Shown: positions 58,851-64,000 of the stretch, in pieces
How the letters are laid out: each line of letters begins with the position of its first letter
Position numbering within the stretch: the first letter of the stretch is position 1
Assembly (NCBI GenBank): GCA_022567295.1
Contig: JADFHE010000001.1
Coordinates: 62,001-126,000, forward strand
From: Pseudomonadota bacterium
GTDB lineage: Bacteria; Pseudomonadota; Gammaproteobacteria; Steroidobacterales; Woeseiaceae
Length of the DNA: 64,000 nt
Direction: 5' to 3'
Notes under the pieces: generated by a model
Told to the model about the DNA's origin: nothing
The model's database searches: none
What the model saw: only the letters and a program-made list of their open reading frames with translations
Position numbers and translations under genes: made by a program

Positions 58851-60283
58851 GTACTCGATCTGATCTGTATCACGGTCATCGAATTAGTGCTCCCGGAAAT
58901 ACCATCCAAGTCACCTTTGGTTAGAATCGCCAGGTCATCAACCTCGACGAGTTCGTTGTCGAGCAGTGTGTCGAAGATATCCTGATACAAACGTCGCGGG
59001 TTGCTGACGTCGATTTCGAACGAGACAGGATATACGCCGCGATACATGGCCACCCGTCGACTCGTTGCAACATGCGGCGTAAAGGCGTAAATCGGAATAT
59101 CGGAACGGATCCGGGACATCCAGCGCGTGGTCGAACCGGACTCGGTCAGCGCGATAATCGCTTTGACAGACATATGGTTTGCGGAATACATCGTCGCCAT
59201 CGCGATGGCTTCGTCGACCAGACCGAAATGATCGTCGAGGCGGTGAGTGGTTCGGCCGAATGGCAGCGGATATTTTTCCGCCCCTACGGCCACCTCGGCC
59301 ATGGCCTTGATTGCCTCAACAGGATACGCACCGGCCGCGGTTTCACCAGACAACATGAGAGCGTCGGTGCCGTCCATGACCGCGTTAGAAACGTCGGACA
59401 CTTCTGCGCGCGTCGGAATAGGATTTTGGATCATCGACTCCATCATCTGTGTCGCCGTAATGACTATTTTGTGAGCCTTACGTGTCATGCGGATCAGTTT
59501 CTTTTGAATGCCGGTCAATTCGGCATATCCCATCTCCACACCCAGGTCGCCTCGTGCAACCATTATCACGTCGGTGGCGTCGATTATTGAGTCAATGTTC
59601 GCAACAGCTTCTGCGCGTTCAATCTTGGCCACGATCAGACCGTGTCCACCCGCGTCCTGCATTAATTGACGCGCTTCGTGAACATCGTCGCCATTGCGAA
59701 CAAAGGAGACGGCCAGAAAATCCAACTCCATGTCCGCAGCAATCTTTATATTTTCCTTGTCGACATCGGTCAACGCGGCGGCCGAAAGTCCGCCACCCTT
59801 GAGATTGATTCCTTTGTGATCAGACAATATGCCGCCGTTGACGACCGTCGTATGAATACGCGTGCCCTCGATACTATCGACTTCAAGAGTAATCAGACCG
59901 TCATTGAGCAGCAGAATATCGCCGGCGGAGAGATCCTTGTGCAAGGTATCGAGCGCCACACCAACGCCATCCAGATTGCCATCCATGAGGCCCAGCTTGC
60001 TGTCGAGGAAGAACTTGTTGCCATCCACCAATGCGACACTGTGATCCCTGAATCGGCGGATGCGAATTTTGGGTCCCTGGAGATCGCCCATAATACCGAC
60101 CTCACGACCACACGACTCGGCGGCCGCTCGCAACAATTTAGCCCGCCGCCTGTGATCAGCCGCATCCCCATGTGAAAAGTTCAGACGTCCGACATCAAGG
60201 CCCGCTTCGATCATTTTGCACAGCGTTTTCTTGTCGTCTGACGCCGGTCCCAGCGTCGCAACAATCTTTGTTCTTCTCAGCAT
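58847..60283 (-). CDS. pyk: Pyruvate kinase
   Basis: Pyruvate kinase makes pyruvate and ATP from phosphoenolpyruvate. The 478 residues begin RRTKIVATLGPASDDKKTL and contain RLNFSHGDAADH, the phosphoryl-transfer Lys region LIVAKIERAEAVANIDSI, MVARGDLGVEMG, the MESMIQNPIPTRAEVSD signature and the C-terminal allosteric domain (about 350-478). The length fits the classical PykA/PykF type. It starts 73 bp from the divergent PhoX gene. No pfk or fba is present in the window. Confidence 0.97.
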   Translation of the reverse strand: MLRRTKIVATLGPASDDKKTLCKMIEAGLDVGRLNFSHGDAADHRRRAKLLRAAAESCGREVGIMGDLQGPKIRIRRFRDHSVALVDGNKFFLDSKLGLMDGNLDGVGVALDTLHKDLSAGDILLLNDGLITLEVDSIEGTRIHTTVVNGGILSDHKGINLKGGGLSAAALTDVDKENIKIAADMELDFLAVSFVRNGDDVHEARQLMQDAGGHGLIVAKIERAEAVANIDSIIDATDVIMVARGDLGVEMGYAELTGIQKKLIRMTRKAHKIVITATQMMESMIQNPIPTRAEVSDVSNAVMDGTDALMLSGETAAGAYPVEAIKAMAEVAVGAEKYPLPFGRTTHRLDDHFGLVDEAIAMATMYSANHMSVKAIIALTESGSTTRWMSRIRSDIPIYAFTPHVATSRRVAMYRGVYPVSFEIDVSNPRRLYQDIFDTLLDNELVEVDDLAILTKGDLDGISGSTNSMTVIQIRSST

Positions 60284-60356
60284 GCGCAGGATTATTGCAC
60301 AGCTAATCTACATTCGCTGGTATGCTGCGCTACCGTGACATAAGGTGAAACCCGGA

Positions 60357-61736
60357 ATGCTCAATCGCCGCCGCTTCCTCCAAAGCATCGCAGCTGCGGC
60401 CGCTACCCCTGCCGTAACTTTCGCCTGTCGATCGAACCGATCGTTAGTCGCACCATTGCGGGCCGACCCCGATCGGATTATCGATCTGCCACAGGGGTTT
60501 TCCTACTCGGTCGTTTCACGCATTGGCAACCCTATGGCCGACGGTCTGGCCGTACCGGGCGCGCACGATGGCATGGCCGCGTTTGCCGGTGACAATGGAC
60601 GGGTGATCCTGGTATGCAATCACGAGCTGGCGCCACTGTCGAATTACTCTGGCAGTTATGGGGGCAACTACCCAAGCCTGCCGGAAACAATGAAGTCCCG
60701 TTTTTATGACCGCGGCAGCGATCGATCGCCGGCACTGGGTGGTACCACTACAACAATTTACAACCCGGCCAGCCGCAAAACCGAGCGCCAGTTTCTGTCC
60801 CTCGGCGGTACCGAATGGAATTGTGACGGTGGTAAGACGCCCTGGGGGAGCTGGCTGTCTTGCGAGGAAAGTTTTGGGGAAATCGGTGTGGATAACTCAG
60901 ACACCGGCGCTGGTATTACCCGTGACAAACGTCATGGCTATGTCTTTGAGGTGCCTGCATCGGCCACCGAACTGGTCAAGGCAGTGCCACTGAAGGACAT
61001 GGGGCGCTTCGAGCATGAGGCCGCAGCGGTCCACGAATCGACCGGTATCGTTTATCTGACCGAGGACCAATGGCACTGCCTGTTTTATCGATTCATTCCC
61101 AACGTGCCCGGTAAATTACAGAAAGGCGGGCGACTGCAGGCACTCGGAATTATCGACGAGCCAGCGAAGAACACCCACAACTGGAACCGTGTTGATATTC
61201 GTGTGAATCAGTCCCTCGATACGTACTGGATCGACCTTGAAGATGTCGACAGTGACAGAAATGATCTTCGGTTGCGCGGTGCCGCACTGGGTGCAGCGAC
61301 TTTCGCAAGATGCGAAGGACTGGCTGTAGCCGGTGATCAGATTGCATTTCCTTGTACGATTGGCGGACCGGCGCGATTGGGGCAGGTCTTCTTGTATAAG
61401 CCGAGCCCATACGAAGGCAGCGCACGCGAACAGGAGTCTCCCGGCAATCTCACGCTGATTGCGGAAGCCGGTGAAAAATCACTGCTCAAAAACTGCGACA
61501 ACCTTACGATGGCACCTTGGGGCGATTTGATTGCCTGCGAAGATACCGAAGACAACGCGGACCATTGCGCGTTAGTGGGAATTCGCCCTGACGGCAGTCA
61601 GTACCTGGTGGCCAATAACGCTTACTCGGATTCGGAGTTGGCGGGCGTTTGCTTCTCGCTGGACGGCAAGACGCTATTCGTGAATATCCAGTACCCTGGC
61701 ATGACGGTAGCGATTACCGGCCCCTGGCCAGCTTAA
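60357..61736 (+). CDS. PhoX-family (DUF839) Tat-exported protein
   Basis: PhoX enzymes are periplasmic alkaline phosphatases that use calcium and iron, and the wider DUF839 family includes members of unknown activity. The ATG at 60357, nine bases after AAGGTGA, gives 459 residues; a GTG 12 bp earlier is possible. The N terminus NRRRFLQSIAAAAATPAVTF is a twin-arginine signal. Family features include NHELAP, GGTEWNCDGGKTPWGSWLSCEE, GRFEHEAAAVHESTGIVYLTED and LTMAPWGDLIACEDTEDN, the last three rich in likely metal ligands. It stands alone on the plus strand between pyk and pgk. Phosphate limitation control cannot be seen: no pho box was found in the short upstream region. Confidence 0.88.
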   Translation: MLNRRRFLQSIAAAAATPAVTFACRSNRSLVAPLRADPDRIIDLPQGFSYSVVSRIGNPMADGLAVPGAHDGMAAFAGDNGRVILVCNHELAPLSNYSGSYGGNYPSLPETMKSRFYDRGSDRSPALGGTTTTIYNPASRKTERQFLSLGGTEWNCDGGKTPWGSWLSCEESFGEIGVDNSDTGAGITRDKRHGYVFEVPASATELVKAVPLKDMGRFEHEAAAVHESTGIVYLTEDQWHCLFYRFIPNVPGKLQKGGRLQALGIIDEPAKNTHNWNRVDIRVNQSLDTYWIDLEDVDSDRNDLRLRGAALGAATFARCEGLAVAGDQIAFPCTIGGPARLGQVFLYKPSPYEGSAREQESPGNLTLIAEAGEKSLLKNCDNLTMAPWGDLIACEDTEDNADHCALVGIRPDGSQYLVANNAYSDSELAGVCFSLDGKTLFVNIQYPGMTVAITGPWPA

Positions 61737-61754
61737 CCGAGTCGGCATCGGCGA

Positions 61755-62936
61755 TTAATCTGTAGAAATCGCTCGCTTTTCAAGGATGGCAACGGCCGGT
61801 AACTGCTTGCCTTCCACGAACTCAAGGAATGCGCCGCCGCCCGTAGAGATATAGGAAATCTTGTCGGCGATGCCGTACTTGTCGATGGCTGCCAGCGTGT
61901 CACCGCCACCCGCCACTGAATACGCGTCGCCCGCGGCTATCGCGTCCGCCAGAAGTTTCGTACCCAGGCCGAATTGATCAAACTCGAATACACCAACGGG
62001 CCCATTCCAGATGATGGTGCCTGCGCCAGCGATTATGGCCGCGAATCGTCGTGCCGTCTCCGGGCCGATATCGAGAATCATCTCATCGGCCGCAATCGCA
62101 TCGACCGCTTTCACAAGAGCATCGGCGTCGGCTGCCAATGACTTAGCAACCACTACGTCAGTAAGCACGGGTATCTCAGCCCTGTCATTGCGGTTCGCTG
62201 CCAGCTCACGCGCCACGTCCAACATGTTTGCCTCGTATAGCGACTTGCCAACATCGTGGCCAGCCGCCGCAATGAACGTATTGGCGATGCCGCCACCGAC
62301 AATCAGACAGTCAACAACATCGGTCAGCGCGTCGAGCACGGTCAATTTCGTCGACACCTTGGAACCACCGACGATTGCGACAAACGGCCGCGCCGGATTA
62401 TCCAGTGCCGTAGCGAGAGCTTCGAGTTCGGCGACCAATAGCGGACCTGCGCAGGCGACCGGCGCATACTCGGCAACGCCATACGTACTGGCTTGCGTGC
62501 GATGCGCCGTGCCGAAAGCATCCATTACAAAGACGTCGCACAAGGCCGCCATCTTCTTTGCCAGCGCCTCGTCGCAGGCCTTCTCGCCGTCGAGAAAACG
62601 GACATTTTCGAGCAGCACAACGGCGCCCACAGCAACTTCAACACCGTTGATCCAATCTTTGACCAGCGGTACGTCACGGTCGAGCAACGTGGCGAGGTGG
62701 TCGGCCACCGGCTGCAGAGAGAACTGGTCATCGACCACGCCTTCTGTTGGCCGACCGAGGTGCGACATCAACATGACCGCGGCGCCCGCATCGAGCGCCG
62801 CCTCGATAGTGGGTATGGCCGCGCGGATACGAGAGTCGGAAGTGACTTCGCCGCCAGCGACAGGAACATTCAGGTCTTCGCGAATCAAGACTCGCTTGCC
62901 CTGCAGGTCAACGTCAGTCATTTCAATGACAGACAT
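61755..62936 (-). CDS. pgk: Phosphoglycerate kinase
   Basis: Pgk converts 1,3-bisphosphoglycerate and ADP to 3-phosphoglycerate and ATP. The 393 residues start [25 protein letters not shown], collinear with E. coli Pgk, and contain [27 protein letters not shown], the nucleotide-binding [27 protein letters not shown] and the C-terminal [17 protein letters not shown] lies nine bases before the ATG. It lies 25 bp after gap and probably forms an operon with it. E. coli has epd-pgk-fba in this context; here gap is directly upstream. Confidence 0.98.
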   Translation of the reverse strand: MSVIEMTDVDLQGKRVLIREDLNVPVAGGEVTSDSRIRAAIPTIEAALDAGAAVMLMSHLGRPTEGVVDDQFSLQPVADHLATLLDRDVPLVKDWINGVEVAVGAVVLLENVRFLDGEKACDEALAKKMAALCDVFVMDAFGTAHRTQASTYGVAEYAPVACAGPLLVAELEALATALDNPARPFVAIVGGSKVSTKLTVLDALTDVVDCLIVGGGIANTFIAAAGHDVGKSLYEANMLDVARELAANRNDRAEIPVLTDVVVAKSLAADADALVKAVDAIAADEMILDIGPETARRFAAIIAGAGTIIWNGPVGVFEFDQFGLGTKLLADAIAAGDAYSVAGGGDTLAAIDKYGIADKISYISTGGGAFLEFVEGKQLPAVAILEKRAISTD

Positions 62937-62961
62937 GTAAGCTCCCGGCTGAGTGATTTTT

Positions 62962-63975
62962 TTACTTGGCGTTGACTAGCGCGACAGTAATGTCGAGCAT
63001 GCGGTTCGAGAAACCCCACTCGTTGTCGTACCAGGCACAAACCTTGACGAGCGTGCCATCCATCACCTTGGTCAGCGTCGCGTCATACGTTGCCGATGCC
63101 GGATCGTGGTTAAAGTCGATCGACACCAGTGGTTCGTCGTTGTACTCCAGCACACCCTTGAGAGAGCCTTCGCTCGCTGCTTTCATGACATCGTTGATCT
63201 CATCAACGCTGGTCTCACGCTGAGCAACAAAGGTCAGATCAACAGCCGACACATTGATCGTCGGCACGCGCATCGAGAATCCGTCGAGTTTACCGTTCAG
63301 TTCCGGCAACACGAGCCCGACCGCTTTGGCGGCACCCGTGCTCGTCGGAATCTGTGACATCGTCGCAGAACGTGCGCGACGCAGATCGGAGTGGTACACG
63401 TCGGTCAGAACCTGATCATTCGTGTACGCGTGTATCGTCGTCATAATGCCGTGCTTCACGCCTATTGCCTCGTGCAACGGCTTGACCAATGGCGCCAGGC
63501 AGTTTGTTGTACAGGATGCGTTCGAGATAATCGCATGGTCTTTGGTCAGGTCCTTATCGTTAACGCCGTAAACAAACGTGCCGTCGATGTCCGCGCCACC
63601 CGGCGCTGAAATAACAACTTTCTTCGCACCAGCTTCGATGTGTTTGCCTGCCGTTTCGCGCGTGCGGAAAAAACCGGTGCACTCGAATACAACTTCGACG
63701 CCCAGCGCGCCCCAGGGCAGTTTGGCCGGATCGCGCTCAGCGAATACCTTGATACGGTCCCCGTTAACGATGATGTCATCACCGTCTACTTCGACCGTAC
63801 CCGGGAAATTGCCATGCACCGTGTCGCGACGTGTTAAATGCGCGTTCGTGTTTGCATCGCCCAGATCGTTGATCGCAACAACATCAAATTCTCCAGCACG
63901 GCCGGACTCGTGAATTGCGCGCAAAATGTTGCGCCCGATGCGGCCGTAACCGTTGATGCCAATCTTGATCGCCAT
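62962..63975 (-). CDS. gap: Glyceraldehyde 3-phosphate dehydrogenase, type I
   Basis: GAPDH oxidises glyceraldehyde 3-phosphate to 1,3-bisphosphoglycerate with NAD. The 337 residues begin [20 protein letters not shown] with the Rossmann loop, carry the catalytic C155 in [13 protein letters not shown] and its His partner in [13 protein letters not shown], and end [19 protein letters not shown] precedes the ATG. VAINDL at about 33-38 ends the second strand, in the region that sets NAD or NADP preference. Upstream sequence is cut by the window end after 25 bp, so the promoter is not visible. Confidence 0.98.
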   Translation of the reverse strand: MAIKIGINGYGRIGRNILRAIHESGRAGEFDVVAINDLGDANTNAHLTRRDTVHGNFPGTVEVDGDDIIVNGDRIKVFAERDPAKLPWGALGVEVVFECTGFFRTRETAGKHIEAGAKKVVISAPGGADIDGTFVYGVNDKDLTKDHAIISNASCTTNCLAPLVKPLHEAIGVKHGIMTTIHAYTNDQVLTDVYHSDLRRARSATMSQIPTSTGAAKAVGLVLPELNGKLDGFSMRVPTINVSAVDLTFVAQRETSVDEINDVMKAASEGSLKGVLEYNDEPLVSIDFNHDPASATYDATLTKVMDGTLVKVCAWYDNEWGFSNRMLDITVALVNAK

Positions 63976-64000
63976 TTCTAGTACTCCATTTCTTAGTTCA

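Overview
The window is a dense stretch of chromosome from a gammaproteobacterium. Gene order matches the Pseudomonas/Xanthomonas type of arrangement at several blocks: pilB-pilC-pilD-coaE-zapD, secA-mutT, the full mraZ-to-lpxC division and cell-wall (dcw) cluster, rsmI-rnpB next to mraZ, lpoA-yraN-diaA-sspB-sspA-petCBA, and kdsD-kdsC-lptCAB-rpoN-hpf-ptsN-rapZ. A cytochrome bc1 complex, type IV pilus genes, LPS transport genes and a meso-diaminopimelate type MurE indicate a Gram-negative, respiring, piliated bacterium. A free-living aquatic or sediment lineage (for example Woeseia-like) is a guess; no species marker is present. Base composition looks moderately GC-rich and even. There is no sign of prophage, IS element, CRISPR array or tRNA in the window.

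Layout. 1-3200: end of pilB, then pilC, pilD and coaE (+). 3124-7151: two tandem, closely related membrane proteins with a GT-C-like first loop and a TPR tail (-), inserted between coaE and zapD. 7274-8074: zapD (+). 8160-12516: mutT, secA and an M23 peptidase (-). 12825-13124: dciA (+). 13152-31880: the uninterrupted minus-strand dcw cluster, transcribed from mraZ to ftsZ with lpxC after it, and many junctions overlapping as ATGA, TGATG or TAATG. 31934-31996: a near-consensus promoter and three MraZ boxes. 32262-32657: RNase P RNA, followed leftward by the dcw promoter. 32672-33511: rsmI (-). 33540-36506: lpoA, yraN, diaA (+). 36599-40389: sspB, sspA, petC, petB, petA (-). 40601-41671: an AlgW/DegS-type protease (+). 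41693-43202: murA and ibaG (-). 43388-52512: a CaCA exchanger, then kdsD, kdsC, lptC, lptA, lptB, rpoN, hpf, ptsN, rapZ and mgtE (+). 52523-53740: a patatin phospholipase (-), divergent from an exported Bcp-type peroxiredoxin. 54395-60283: VWA protein, MoxR ATPase, penicillin acylase family hydrolase and pyruvate kinase (-). 60357-61736: a PhoX-type protein (+). 61755-63975: pgk and gap (-).

How the genes fit together. Most of the window builds and splits the envelope: peptidoglycan precursors (murA to murG, ddl, mraY), septum machinery (ftsL, I, W, Q, A, Z, zapD), PBP1A activation (lpoA), lipid A and Kdo synthesis (lpxC, kdsD, kdsC), LPS export (lptCAB) and envelope stress sensing (AlgW/DegS type). 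The other genes serve secretion, respiration, lower glycolysis, nitrogen-PTS control and stress.

The parts least explained by standard gene content are: the tandem TMTC-like/TPR pair beside the pilus genes; a set of small REP-like palindromes whose GTAGG or TAGG ends supply the stop codons of flanking genes (zapD, diaA, sspB, sspA, algW, murA, ftsZ); an RNase P RNA with an unusually long P1 helix and a promoter overlapping the rsmI stop codon; and the VWA/MoxR pair linked to a penicillin acylase and pyk. I did not find a clearly new multi-gene system.
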